From Curvibacter lanceolatus ATCC 14669 (GTDB lineage: Bacteria; Pseudomonadota; Gammaproteobacteria; Burkholderiales; Burkholderiaceae_C): a DNA stretch of 64,000 nt. Shown one piece after another: positions 23,621 to 32,462 of the stretch (position 1 is its first letter; each line of letters opens with the position of its first letter). A program made the translations under genes and the position numbers. Below the pieces are notes generated by a model. The model was not told the DNA's origin and searched no databases. It was given only the letters and a program-made list of their open reading frames with translations. The DNA lies in NCBI RefSeq assembly GCF_000381265.1, contig NZ_KB906254.1:124001-188000 (forward strand), read 5' to 3'.

Positions 23621-24784
23621 ATGATCAAGCAAGCCCCCGACCAGTACCAGGAGATCCGCGATGCGGTGCGCGCCCTGTGCGCCGAGTTTCCCGACGAGTA
23701 CCACCGCCAGATCGACCATGAGCGCGCCTACCCCGAAGCCTTTGTGGATGCCCTGACCAAGGCCGGCTGGCTGGCCGCGCTGATCCCGGCCGAGTACGGC
23801 GGCTCGGGCCTGGGCCTGGCCGAGGCCTCGGTGATCATGGAAGAGATCAACCGCAGCGGCGGCAACTCGGGCGCCTGCCATGGCCAGATGTACAACATGG
23901 GCACCTTGCTGCGCCACGGCTCCAAGGCGCAGAAAGAGCTGTACCTGCCCAAGATCGCCAGCGGCGAGTGGCGCCTGCAGTCCATGGGCGTGACCGAGCC
24001 CACCACCGGCACCGACACCACCAAGATCAAGACCTCGGCCGTCAGGAAGGGCGACCGCTATGTGGTCAATGGCCAGAAGGTCTGGATCAGCCGGGTGCAG
24101 CACAGCGAGTGGATGATTCTGCTGGCGCGCACCACGCCGCTGGCCGAGGTCAGCAAGAAGAGCGAGGGCATGTCGATCTTCATGGTCGACCTGCGCGAGG
24201 CCGAGAAGAAGGGCATGACGGTGCGCCCGATCCAGAACATGGTCAACCACGAGACCAATGAGCTGTTCTTTGACAACCTGGAGATCCCGGCCGAGAACCT
24301 GATCGGCGAAGAGGGCAAGGGTTTCAAGTACATCCTCGACGGCCTGAACGCCGAGCGCACGCTGATTGCGGCCGAGTGCATCGGCGATGGTTACTGGTTC
24401 CTGGACCGGGTGACGAAGTACGTCAGCGAGCGCGTGGTGTTCGGCCGCCCGATCGGCCAGAACCAGGGGGTGCAGTTTCCGATTGCCGATGCCTACATCG
24501 AGGTGGAAGCGGCCAACCTGATGCGCTACAAGGCCTGCGAACTGTTCGACGCCAACCAGCCCTGTGGCGCCCAGGCCAACATGGCCAAGTACCTGGCGGC
24601 CAAGGCCAGTTGGGAGGCGGCCAATGCCTGCATCCAGTTCCATGGTGGGTTTGGCTTTGCCCACGAGTACGACGTGGAGCGCAAGTTCCGGGAGACGCGG
24701 CTGTATCAGGTGGCGCCTATTTCGACGAATTTGATTTATTCGTATGTGGCGGAGCATTTGCTGGGTTTGCCCCGGTCGTTTTGA
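23621..24784 (+). CDS. Acyl-CoA dehydrogenase of the C5-dicarboxylate cluster
   Basis: 387 residues, start ATG 50 bases after the hydratase stop, with weak ribosome-site likeness (ACAGAGAC). Domains run in the usual order: N-terminal helices, VTEPTTGTDTTKIKT near 126 (where most members have TEPxxGSD), GERTLIAAECIG-like helix near 245, and QFHGGFGFAHEYDVERKFRETRLYQVAPISTNLI at the end. Asn/Gln-Val-Ala occupies the usual catalytic EGT site, so the base may be elsewhere. Clusters for itaconate degradation in Pseudomonas include a similar dehydrogenase whose role is unclear; methylsuccinyl-CoA oxidation to mesaconyl-CoA would be a logical job. Confidence 0.88.
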   Translation: MIKQAPDQYQEIRDAVRALCAEFPDEYHRQIDHERAYPEAFVDALTKAGWLAALIPAEYGGSGLGLAEASVIMEEINRSGGNSGACHGQMYNMGTLLRHGSKAQKELYLPKIASGEWRLQSMGVTEPTTGTDTTKIKTSAVRKGDRYVVNGQKVWISRVQHSEWMILLARTTPLAEVSKKSEGMSIFMVDLREAEKKGMTVRPIQNMVNHETNELFFDNLEIPAENLIGEEGKGFKYILDGLNAERTLIAAECIGDGYWFLDRVTKYVSERVVFGRPIGQNQGVQFPIADAYIEVEAANLMRYKACELFDANQPCGAQANMAKYLAAKASWEAANACIQFHGGFGFAHEYDVERKFRETRLYQVAPISTNLIYSYVAEHLLGLPRSF

Positions 24785-24904
24785 TTCGTTTGTGCGTGCT
24801 GCTCATGCTTCTGCTCTTCGTTTCAGGTCGGAGGCCGGGATTGCGGTCCGGTGGGTGCCGGGCGTTGGCGGTCTGCTTTGTCCATTCGATCAAGGCTTTG
24901 TTTC

Positions 24905-25600
24905 GTCGCTGCGCTCTGTTCCTTCTGTTCTTCTTTGAAGGGCGGAGGCCGGGGGTTCGTCCCGGCGGCCGAGGCACTTTTCTTTGTCTCGCCAAAGAAA
25001 AGTACCCCAAAGAAAGGCGACCCGACGTGCACGCCCTGCTGCGCAGGGTCCGCTGCGCTGCTCAACTTGGGCGGGGTCTCGCTAAACTCGCTGCGCTCAA
25101 ACAGACGCGAGCCCTTTATCCGCCCAAGTCTGCGCTGCTCGCCGTGCCCGACGGGAGGTGGGGAGCGGGAACCGACGGCTGCTGCTGCGCAGCGACGCCC
25201 CTTTGTTTCAATCGGAGGGCGCGGCTGCGTAGCCGCGCGGTGGGGCGTCAGTGCTCTGCCCAGTACATCAAACAGATAGACACCAGCGCCGCTGGATGCA
25301 CAGGCTCGACTGATTTCGTCAGTGCGCTCGCAAGCTCGCCCGCACCCGCCTTCCCCGTGGGGCAGGGCCGAGCAGCGCAGCGCCAGGGGGATCAGGCACC
25401 GCGTCTGTTTGAGCGCAGCGAGTTTAGCGGGGACCCCCCTGGCGCGAGCAGCGCAGGGAACCACGAAGTGGCCCTGACTTCGGGTCGCCTTTTCTTTGGC
25501 TACTTTCTTTTGGCGAAGCAAAAGAAAGTGGCTCGGCCGCCGGGACGAACCCCCGGCCTCCGCCCTCAACCAAAGAGCAGAAGCCTCAGAGCGCAGCGGC
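24905..25600. repeat. Nested inverted-repeat intergenic element (about 0.7 kb)
   Basis: This 916-bp gap (24785-25701) carries no believable gene. Imperfect arms of about 120 bp (24905-25024 and 25482-25600) face each other; both contain an AAAGAAA-rich box beside a GGCCGGGGGTTCGTCCCGGCGGCC-like box. Inside, 25081-25109 and 25400-25428 form a perfect 29-bp inverted repeat, and further GC-rich pieces pair between 25131 and 25380. A partial direct copy of the arm begins near 24815. Several frames stay open only because of base composition. I recall similar AAAGAAA/GGACGAACCCC intergenic repeats in Comamonadaceae genomes. No transposase is present. Confidence 0.8.
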
Positions 25601-25701
25601 ACAACAAAGCCACAAGCAAGTGGACAAGGCACACCCCCCACCCGTGCCCCCAACAAGCAGCCACCCCCCTGGCCCCATCCCACAGACAGTGAGTCACCAT
25701 C

Positions 25702-26886
25702 ATGACCCAACGCCCCCTGGACGGCATCACCGTCATCTCCCTCGAACACGCCATCGCAGCCCCCTTCTGCACCCGCCAACTCGCCGACCTGGGCGCCCGC
25801 GTCATCAAGATCGAGCGCCCCGGTGCGGGCGACTTTGCCCGGGCCTATGACCAGCGGGTCAACGGCGAGGCCTCGCACTTCGTGTGGGTCAACCGCTCCA
25901 AGGAAAGCCTCACCCTCGACCTCAAGCAGCCCGAGGCCCTGCAGGTGCTGCAAGAGCTGCTGAAAGACGCCGACGTGCTGGTGCAGAACCTGGCCCCAGG
26001 GGCCGCTGCCCGCATGGGGCTGGGCTACGACAGCCTGAAAGACAGTCACCCGCGCCTGATCGTGTGCGACATCTCGGGCTACGGCGAAGACGGCCCTTAC
26101 CGCGACAAGAAGGCCTACGACCTGCTGATCCAGAGCGAGGCCGGCTTTCTGTCGGTCACCGGCACGCCAGATGAGCCCTGCAAGGCCGGCAACTCGGTGG
26201 CCGACATCGCGGCCGGCATGTATGCCTACAGCAGCGTGCTGGCGGCCCTGCTGCAGCGGGGGCGCACGGGGCAGGGTGGGCACATCGACGTGTCCATGCT
26301 CGAAGCCCTGGGCGAGTGGATGGGCTACCCCATGTACTACGCCTACCAGGGCGCCACGCCGCCGCCGCGCAGCGCGGCCGCCCACGCCACCATCTACCCC
26401 TATGGGCCTTTCAAGGCCGGCGACGGAGGCACCGTGATGCTGGGCCTGCAGAACGAGCGCGAGTGGAAGGTGTTCTGTGCCGTGGTGCTGCGCGATGCCG
26501 CCCTGGCCACCGACCCGCGCTTTGACAGCAACGCCCGCCGCAACGAACACCGCGAGGCACTCAAGGCCCTCATCCTGACGGCCTTCGGGGCCCTCAGCAG
26601 CGCCGAGGTGCTGGCCCGGCTCGACGAGGCCCAGATCGCCAACGCCCGCATGAACGACATGGCCGGCCTGTGGGCCCACCCGCAACTGCAGGCACGCGAG
26701 CGCTGGCGCGAGGTCGGCTCGCCCGCGGGCACCATCCCGGCCCTGTTGCCGCCGGGGCGCCACAGCAGTTTTGACTACCGCATGGAGGCCGTGCCCGCCG
26801 TGGGCCAGCACACCGAGGCGATCCTGCACCGCCTGGGCCGCAGCCAGGCCGACATCGCGGCCCTGCGCGAGCGCGGCGCGATCTGA
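25702..26886 (+). CDS. ict: CaiB/BaiF family CoA-transferase, probable itaconate CoA-transferase
   Basis: 394 residues of a class III CoA-transferase. It opens with PLDGITVISLEHAIAAPFCTRQLADLGARVIKIERPG and includes SKESLTLDLKQPEA, the catalytic-Asp segment GNSVADIAAGMYAYSSVLAALL (Asp near 169) and GQGGHIDVSMLEALGEWM. These enzymes move CoA between acids through a glutamyl/aspartyl-type anhydride. With the hydratase, CitE and PrpD genes around it, the likely donor is succinyl-CoA and the acceptor itaconate (C5 dicarboxylate). The inverted-repeat element separates it from the dehydrogenase gene, so it may have its own promoter. Confidence 0.85.
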   Translation: MTQRPLDGITVISLEHAIAAPFCTRQLADLGARVIKIERPGAGDFARAYDQRVNGEASHFVWVNRSKESLTLDLKQPEALQVLQELLKDADVLVQNLAPGAAARMGLGYDSLKDSHPRLIVCDISGYGEDGPYRDKKAYDLLIQSEAGFLSVTGTPDEPCKAGNSVADIAAGMYAYSSVLAALLQRGRTGQGGHIDVSMLEALGEWMGYPMYYAYQGATPPPRSAAAHATIYPYGPFKAGDGGTVMLGLQNEREWKVFCAVVLRDAALATDPRFDSNARRNEHREALKALILTAFGALSSAEVLARLDEAQIANARMNDMAGLWAHPQLQARERWREVGSPAGTIPALLPPGRHSSFDYRMEAVPAVGQHTEAILHRLGRSQADIAALRERGAI

Positions 26887-26939
26887 ACGGCCACGCCACG
26901 CAACGGCACCCAACCAGAACATTCCGGAGACGACAAGCC

Positions 26940-28334
26940 ATGACATCCCTCACCCCCACCGCCGCCCTGGCCCACTTTGCGGCTGGCCTGCGCTATGACG
27001 ACATCCCCGACACCGTGGTGCGCAAGACCGAAGACCTGCTGGTCGACTGGTTCGGCTCGGCCGTGGCCGGCCATGGTTCGCGCCCGGTGGAGAGCATCAC
27101 CCGCTTTGCCGGGCACATGGGCAGCGCGGGTGGTGCTGGCGCACCCCAGTTGGGGCAGGGCGGGGCCGAGGTGCTGATCAAGCGCCAGCTCAACAGCCCC
27201 TACCTGGCGGCGATGGCCAATGCCGCGGCCTCGCATGTGGCCGAGCAGGACGATGTGCACAACGGCTCGGTGTTCCACCCGGCCACGGTGGTGTTCCCGC
27301 CCGCGGTGGCGGTGGCCCAGGCGCTGGGGCGCAGCGGGCGCGACCTGCTGGCGGCCTCGGTGGTGGGCTACGAGGTGGGCATCCGTGTGGGTGAGTTTCT
27401 GGGGCGCTCGCATTACCGGGTGTTTCACACCACCGGCACGGCCGGCACCCTGGCCGCGGCTGCCGCCGTGGGCCACCTGTTGGAGCTGGACGCGCGCCAG
27501 ATGCAGCACGCCTTCGGCTCGGCGGGCACCCAGTCGGCCGGGCTGTGGGAGTTTTTGCGCACCGCGGCCGATTCCAAGCAGTTGCACACCGCGCACGCGG
27601 CCGCCGCCGGCCTGATGTCGGCCTACCTGGCCAAGGACGGCTTCACCGGCGCCGCCGACATCTTGGACGGCCCCCAGGGCATGGCCGCCGGCATGTCGAG
27701 CGACGCGGACCCGGCCCGCCTGGTCGACGGTCTGGGCGCGCGCTGGGTCACGGCCGAGACCTCGTTCAAGTACCACGCCAGCTGCCGCCACACCCACCCG
27801 GCCGCCGACGCGCTGCTGCTGGTGATGCGCGAGCACGGCTTGAAGCCCGAAGATCTGGCCGCCGTGCAGACCCATGTGCACCAGGGCGCGATCGACGTGC
27901 TGGGCCCGGTGGTGTCGCCCAGCACGGTGCACCAGAGCAAGTTCTCGATGGGCACGGTGCTGGCCCTGGTGGCCCAGTTCGGGCACGCGGGCCTGGCCGA
28001 GTTTGATCAGCACTTTCTCAGCGAGACCACGCGTCAGCTGCGCGACCGCGTGAGCATGAGCCTGGACGCCGAGGTCGATGGCGCCTACCCGCGCCGCTGG
28101 ATCGGCAAGGTGACGGTGCACACCACCGACGGGCGCGTGTTCCAGGGCCGGGTGGATGAGCCCAAGGGCGACCCCGGCAACACCCTGAGCCGCGACGAGA
28201 TCACGGCCAAGGCCTTGCGCCTGGCGGCCTTCAGCGGCGGGGCCCAGGCCGGTGAGATGGCCCAGGCGGTCGAACACCTGTGGCAGGTGAGCCAATGGCC
28301 GGTGGTGGGCCACCTGTTGCCGGGGGCCGCATGA
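26940..28334 (+). CDS. MmgE/PrpD family protein
   Basis: 464 residues, the family size. Typical stretches include LVDWFGSAVAGHGSRPVE, ANAAASHVAEQDDVHNGSVFHPATVVFPPAVAVAQALGRSGRDLLAASVVGYEVGIRVG and FGSAGTQSAGLWEFL; the middle HPAAD..SCRHTHPAADALL is the second conserved part. Members dehydrate 2-methylcitrate, decarboxylate cis-aconitate (making itaconate) or isomerise related acids. A PrpD-family gene belongs to the Pseudomonas itaconate cluster too. Here it follows the CoA-transferase with a GGAGA site at 26926-26930 and overlaps the lyase gene by ATGA. The reaction is not determinable from sequence. Confidence 0.88.
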   Translation: MTSLTPTAALAHFAAGLRYDDIPDTVVRKTEDLLVDWFGSAVAGHGSRPVESITRFAGHMGSAGGAGAPQLGQGGAEVLIKRQLNSPYLAAMANAAASHVAEQDDVHNGSVFHPATVVFPPAVAVAQALGRSGRDLLAASVVGYEVGIRVGEFLGRSHYRVFHTTGTAGTLAAAAAVGHLLELDARQMQHAFGSAGTQSAGLWEFLRTAADSKQLHTAHAAAAGLMSAYLAKDGFTGAADILDGPQGMAAGMSSDADPARLVDGLGARWVTAETSFKYHASCRHTHPAADALLLVMREHGLKPEDLAAVQTHVHQGAIDVLGPVVSPSTVHQSKFSMGTVLALVAQFGHAGLAEFDQHFLSETTRQLRDRVSMSLDAEVDGAYPRRWIGKVTVHTTDGRVFQGRVDEPKGDPGNTLSRDEITAKALRLAAFSGGAQAGEMAQAVEHLWQVSQWPVVGHLLPGAA

Positions 28335-29206
28335 ACACGGCCCCCTTGCCGCGCCCGCTGGGCGAGGCGCGCAGCCTGCTGTTTGTGCCCGGTGACCGCC
28401 CCGAGCGCCTGGCCAAGGCCCTGGCCAGTGCCGCCGACGCGGTGATCCTGGACCTGGAAGACGCCGTGGCCCCCGCCGCCAAGCCCGCCGCCCGCGCCGC
28501 CCTGGCCCAGGGCTGGCCGAGTCTGAGCGCGGCCGAGCGCCAGCGCCTGCTGGTGCGGGTGAACGCGGTGCCCGCGCCCGGGCATGGCGACGATCTGGCC
28601 CTGCTCGAAGCCCTGCCCGGCCTGGCCGGCGTGATGCTGGCCAAGGCCGAGAGTGCAGCGCAGATGCAGGCCTTGGCCCAGCGCCTGCCGGGCCTGCCGC
28701 TGCTGCCCCTGATCGAGAGTGCCCAGGGCCTGCTGCAGCTGCAGGCCATCGCGGGTGCGCCCCAGGTGCTGCGCCTGGTGCTGGGCCACATCGACCTGCA
28801 GGCGGACCTGGGCATGGCCTGCGGGCCGGACGAGGCCGAGCTGCTGCCCGCGCGCTGGCAACTGGTGCTGGCCTCGCGTGGCGCCGGCCTGGCGCCGCCG
28901 GTCGATGGCGTGACCGTGGCGCTGGATGAGCCCGAGCAGGCCTTGAGCGACGCCCGGCGCGCCCGCCGCCTGGGCTTTGGCGCGAAGCTGTGCATCCACC
29001 CCCGCCAGATCGAGGCCGTGCACCAGGGCCTGGCGCCCAGCGCGGCCGAGTGCGACTGGGCGCGCCGCGTGCTGGCCGCGGCCGAGGCCGCAGGCGATGC
29101 CTTGGGAGCCGGGGCCCTGCGGGTGGATGGCCGCATGGTCGACGCCCCGGTGCTGGCGCTGGCACGGCGCTGGCTGGCCCTGGAGCACCGCCCCGGCATC
29201 CCCTGA
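28331..29206 (+). CDS. ccl: CitE-like lyase, probable citramalyl-CoA lyase
   Basis: 291 residues of the HpcH/HpaI-CitE fold. SLLFVPGDRPERLAKALASAADAVILDLEDAVAP is the signature start, with the Mg-binding Asp/Glu. LPLIESAQGLLQL supplies the second metal Glu, LVLGHIDLQADLGM follows, and the C-terminus has FGAKLCIHPRQIEAVHQG. It would cleave citramalyl-CoA to pyruvate and acetyl-CoA, ending the proposed itaconate route; malyl-CoA or beta-methylmalyl-CoA are alternatives. Start overlaps the PrpD stop (ATGA), so the two are cotranslated. Confidence 0.83.
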   Translation: MNTAPLPRPLGEARSLLFVPGDRPERLAKALASAADAVILDLEDAVAPAAKPAARAALAQGWPSLSAAERQRLLVRVNAVPAPGHGDDLALLEALPGLAGVMLAKAESAAQMQALAQRLPGLPLLPLIESAQGLLQLQAIAGAPQVLRLVLGHIDLQADLGMACGPDEAELLPARWQLVLASRGAGLAPPVDGVTVALDEPEQALSDARRARRLGFGAKLCIHPRQIEAVHQGLAPSAAECDWARRVLAAAEAAGDALGAGALRVDGRMVDAPVLALARRWLALEHRPGIP

Positions 29207-29399
29207 ATGCCCTTGATGATGGGCGCGCCCCGGGGTTAGGCCTAGTGCCGGCGGGCCCCGAGGCGGCGCAACATGGCTGCAGAACAAGAACGACAAAGCA
29301 GGGAGTGCGCCTGGCACTGCGGTGTGAGAGCAGTGAAGCCAAGGGCGGGTGCGCACCGTACCCCCCCGAGAACCCCTTAGAAACAGAGAGACAAGACCC

Positions 29400-30404
29400 A
29401 TGACAAATCGCTTCAGCCCCTTCCAATCCCTGTGCCGCACCGGCCTGGCGGCGCTCGCTGCCGCCACGCTGGTGGCGGCCGGCCCGGCCCGTGCCGAGGT
29501 GTTCCCCGACCGGCCCATCACCATGCTGGTGCCGTTTGCAGCCGGTGGCCCCACCGACGTGGTGGCACGCCTGATCGCCATCCCCATGGGCAAGGCCCTG
29601 GGGCAGACCGTGCTGATCGAAAACGCCGTGGGCGCGGGCGGCACCATCGCCGCCACCAAGACGGCCCGCGCCGCACCCAACGGCTACACCATCTTCCTGC
29701 ACCACATGGGCATGTCGACGGCACCGGCGCTGTACAAGAAGCTCAGCTTCGACCCGCTCAAGGATTTCGACTACATCGGCCAGGTGGTCGATGTGCCCAT
29801 GACCCTGCTGGCCCGCAAGGACTTTCCGGCCAACAACCTGCAGGAGGCCCTGGCCTACATCAAGGCCAACAAGGAGAAGGTGACGCTGGCCAATGCCGGC
29901 CTGGGCGCGGTGTCCCACCTGTGTGGTCTGATCTTCATGAGCACCATCGGTGTCGACCTGAACACCATCCCCTACAAGGGCACCGGGCCGGCCATGAACG
30001 ACCTGCTGGGCGGGCAGGTCGATCTGCTGTGCGACCAGACCACCCAGACCGTGCCCATGATCAAGGAAGGGCGCATCAAGGTGTTCGGCGTGACCACGTT
30101 GAACCGGCTCTCGGCCCTGCCCAATGTGCCCACGCTCGACGAGCAGGGTCTGAAGGGCTTTGACGTCAAGGTCTGGCACGGCATGTACGCCCCCAAGGGC
30201 ACGCCGCCCGAGGTCATCAACAAGCTCAACGCGGCTTTGCGCACCGCCTTGCAAGACCCGGTGGTCACCAAGCGCCTGGCCGATCTGAGCTCGGATGTGC
30301 CGCCGCTGGACAAGATCACCCCCAACGGGCTCAAGACCCATCTTGAGGCCGAGATCAACCGCTGGGGCCCGGTGATCCGCAAGGCCGGCATCTACGCGGA
30401 TTGA
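29400..30404 (+). CDS. Bug/TctC-family periplasmic binding protein of the C5 cluster
   Basis: 334 residues. An N-terminal signal peptide (LCRTGLAALAAATLVAAGPARA, cleavage near residue 32) precedes FPDRPITMLVPFAAGGPTDVVARLIA. ENAVGAGGTIAATKTARA, IPYKGTGPAMNDLLGGQ and LPNVPTLDEQG are further Bug motifs. A clear gap of 193 bases separates it from the lyase gene, so it may be expressed from its own promoter as well. Its location suggests it binds the dicarboxylate of this operon; no TctAB partner is in the window. Confidence 0.9.
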   Translation: MTNRFSPFQSLCRTGLAALAAATLVAAGPARAEVFPDRPITMLVPFAAGGPTDVVARLIAIPMGKALGQTVLIENAVGAGGTIAATKTARAAPNGYTIFLHHMGMSTAPALYKKLSFDPLKDFDYIGQVVDVPMTLLARKDFPANNLQEALAYIKANKEKVTLANAGLGAVSHLCGLIFMSTIGVDLNTIPYKGTGPAMNDLLGGQVDLLCDQTTQTVPMIKEGRIKVFGVTTLNRLSALPNVPTLDEQGLKGFDVKVWHGMYAPKGTPPEVINKLNAALRTALQDPVVTKRLADLSSDVPPLDKITPNGLKTHLEAEINRWGPVIRKAGIYAD

Positions 30405-30431
30405 GCCGGCAGGTCGGCAGGCCCCGCATTT

Positions 30432-30455
30432 GCGTCTGCGCATGGACGCAGACGC
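30432..30455. terminator. Strong hairpin after the Bug gene, possible terminator
   Basis: GCGTCTGCG (30432-30440), a six-base loop and CGCAGACGC (30447-30455) form a perfect 9-bp stem. No T-run follows, so a Rho-independent role is uncertain; it may instead stabilise the 3' end of the operon mRNA. Confidence 0.4.
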
Positions 30456-30498
30456 GGTGCCGGGTTAGAGTGGGCCGTCCACTTGACGGAGGCCCGCC

Positions 30499-31182
30499 AT
30501 GTCCCGCGCAACCGAACGCCACCCAGCCCCTGATACTGCGGCCTCGCAGGGCCTGTACCGCTGGCGCGCGGGTATTTATGACCTGCAACTGGCCCCTTAT
30601 GACGCGATCCGCGCCGAGGCCATTGCCACGCTGCAGCTGCAGCCCGGCCAGACGGTGCTGGACCTGGGCTGCGGCACCGGCATGAGCCTGGAGCTGCTGC
30701 AGGCCGCGGTGGGCCCGCAAGGCCGGGTGGTGGCGGTGGACCAGTGCCCCGAGATGGTGGACGAGGCGCGTCGCCGGGTGCAGCGCCACGGCTGGCGCAA
30801 CATCAGCCTGGCCTGCGCCCCCATCGACCAGGCCGTCCTGCCCGAAGGGGCCGATGCCGCCCTGTTCCATTTCACCCACGACATCCTGCAGACGCCCGCC
30901 GCGGTCGATCATGTGCTGGCCCACCTGCGCCCCGGGGCCCGGGTGGCGGCCAGCGGCCTGCAGTGGGCGCCGGCGGGCTGGGGCGTCTTCAATGGCCTGG
31001 TGTGGCTGGCTGCGATGCATTCGGTGACCACGCTGCAGGGCATGGGGCAACCCTGGCGGGCGCTGGCCGATCACGGCATCGAGTTGTCGCTGCAGACGCA
31101 TCTCGGTAACACCGTGTATGTGGCCGGTGGATGCCTGCCCGCCTCAGCGGCCGGCCGGCCGGGCAGGCACAATCGGGGCTGA
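30499..31182 (+). CDS. SAM-dependent class I methyltransferase
   Basis: 227 residues, start ATG after ACGGAGG (30486-30492). Motif I is VLDLGCGTGMSLELLQAAVG near residues 54-72, with VVAVDQCPEMVDEARRRV as motif II and the APIDQAVLPEGADAALFHF loop as motif III. The first 25 residues (GLYRWRAGIYDLQLAPYDAIR) resemble UbiE/COQ5-like small-molecule methyltransferases. The acceptor is unknown. It stands alone between the C5 cluster and the cation-efflux gene. Confidence 0.85.
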   Translation: MSRATERHPAPDTAASQGLYRWRAGIYDLQLAPYDAIRAEAIATLQLQPGQTVLDLGCGTGMSLELLQAAVGPQGRVVAVDQCPEMVDEARRRVQRHGWRNISLACAPIDQAVLPEGADAALFHFTHDILQTPAAVDHVLAHLRPGARVAASGLQWAPAGWGVFNGLVWLAAMHSVTTLQGMGQPWRALADHGIELSLQTHLGNTVYVAGGCLPASAAGRPGRHNRG

Positions 31183-31220
31183 CCGAGCTTTCCGGCGCTC
31201 CTGCCCGACGCCTTTTCCGC

Positions 31221-32183
31221 ATGCAATTCAAAGACGCCCCACCCGACCACGAAGACACCCAGTACAGCAGCGCCGAGCGTTCGGCGGCGGCGTCACGCAG
31301 CACCTGGGTCAGCGTGGTGGTGAACACGGCGCTCAGTGCCACCCAGATCGTGGTGGGGGCCTTGACCCATTCCCAGGGCCTGGTGGCAGACGGCATCCAC
31401 TCGCTGTCGGACCTGGTGTCGGACGCCGTGGTGCTGTTTGCCAACCACCACAGCCAGAAGGAAGCCGACGAAGACCACCCCTACGGCCACCAGCGCTTCG
31501 AGACCGCCGCTTCGCTGGTGCTGGGCCTGATTCTGCTGGCCGTGGGCGCCGGCATGCTGTGGGCGGCGGTGCTCAAGCTGCAAAGCCCCGACTCGGTGCC
31601 CCAGGTGCACGGCGTGGCCCTGTGGGTGGCCGGGGCCGCCCTGGTGTCCAAGGAACTGCTGTTCCGCTACATGCTGATGATCGCCAAGCGCGTCAAGTCA
31701 AGCCTGTTGGTGGCCAATGCCTGGCATGCGCGCTCGGATGCGGCTTCGTCCCTGGTGGTGGGGGCGGGCATTGCGGGCAATCTGGCCGGCTTTCCGTTGC
31801 TCGACCCGATTGCCGCCCTGATCGTGGGCCTGATGGTGGGCCGCATGGGCTGGCAGTTCGCCTGGGACGCGCTGCATGATCTGATGGACCGCGCGGTGGA
31901 TGAGGAAGAGGTTGCCGCCATCCGCCAGACCCTGGTCGAGACCCCGGGCGTCATCGGTGTGCACGACGTGCGCACCCGGCGCATGGGCGACATGATCGTG
32001 GTCGATGCCCACATCGAGGTCGATGCCCGGCTGACCGTCGAGGCCGGGCACGACATCGCCGTGGCAGCCCAGCACCGCGTGATGGCGCGCCACCGCGTGC
32101 TCAACCTGATGACCCACGTCGACCCCTGGAAGCGCCCCGATCTGGACCACCAGTTGCCGGCGCAGACCGGGTCTGTCAGCTGA
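31221..32183 (+). CDS. Cation diffusion facilitator (CDF) metal exporter
   Basis: 320 residues with about six membrane helices, the first NTALSATQIVVGALTHSQGLVADGIHSLSDLVSDAVVL carrying the HxxxD/DxxxD zinc-site pattern. HPYGHQRFE is the conserved intracellular loop, and a second His/Asp pair sits in AWHARSDAASSLVV. A cytoplasmic ferredoxin-like domain ends the protein. It should export Zn, Fe or another divalent ion in exchange for protons. ATG at 31221 is preferred over upstream codons, which fall in non-hydrophobic coding with no family likeness. Confidence 0.9.
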   Translation: MQFKDAPPDHEDTQYSSAERSAAASRSTWVSVVVNTALSATQIVVGALTHSQGLVADGIHSLSDLVSDAVVLFANHHSQKEADEDHPYGHQRFETAASLVLGLILLAVGAGMLWAAVLKLQSPDSVPQVHGVALWVAGAALVSKELLFRYMLMIAKRVKSSLLVANAWHARSDAASSLVVGAGIAGNLAGFPLLDPIAALIVGLMVGRMGWQFAWDALHDLMDRAVDEEEVAAIRQTLVETPGVIGVHDVRTRRMGDMIVVDAHIEVDARLTVEAGHDIAVAAQHRVMARHRVLNLMTHVDPWKRPDLDHQLPAQTGSVS

Positions 32184-32462
32184 TCCCCGCCCTGCGTGGA
32201 TGGGCATGCGCCTTGGGCTGGGACCGCCAGGGCGTACCATGGGGTGGGTTGGTGGCGCCTTGGCCCTCACAAAACCCGCCCAACCCCCTGACCCAAGCGC
32301 CCGGCCGCCGTGACCGGGCCTGCTTCTTGCCTGCATCTTCAGGCCAGCCCGGGTGACGCCCACCGTCCCCGGTGCGTTCTTCTTTTTATTGTCTGGATCT
32401 CCATGCCCTCTACGTTTCTACGCCCTGGCCGCCTCGGCCTTCTTCTTGGGGCGGGTTGAGCC

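Noticed and set aside
24785-25701. CRISPR array in the repetitive gap
   Set aside because: The repeats are inverted and nested, not regularly spaced direct repeats with unique spacers.
24823-26946. 707-codon minus-strand frame over the inverted repeat element and CaiB gene
   Set aside because: It runs through repeat DNA and is antisense to a real gene; no homology and no start signal.
26775-30443. Open frame of 1222 codons on the minus strand
   Set aside because: Antisense to the PrpD, CitE and Bug genes, with low-complexity His/Gly/Arg composition. It is a shadow of their codon bias.
32403-32459. Short 18-codon frame before the transglutaminase-like gene, possible leader peptide
   Set aside because: No strong ribosome site, no coupling to the next ATG beyond closeness, and no sign of a regulatory hairpin.
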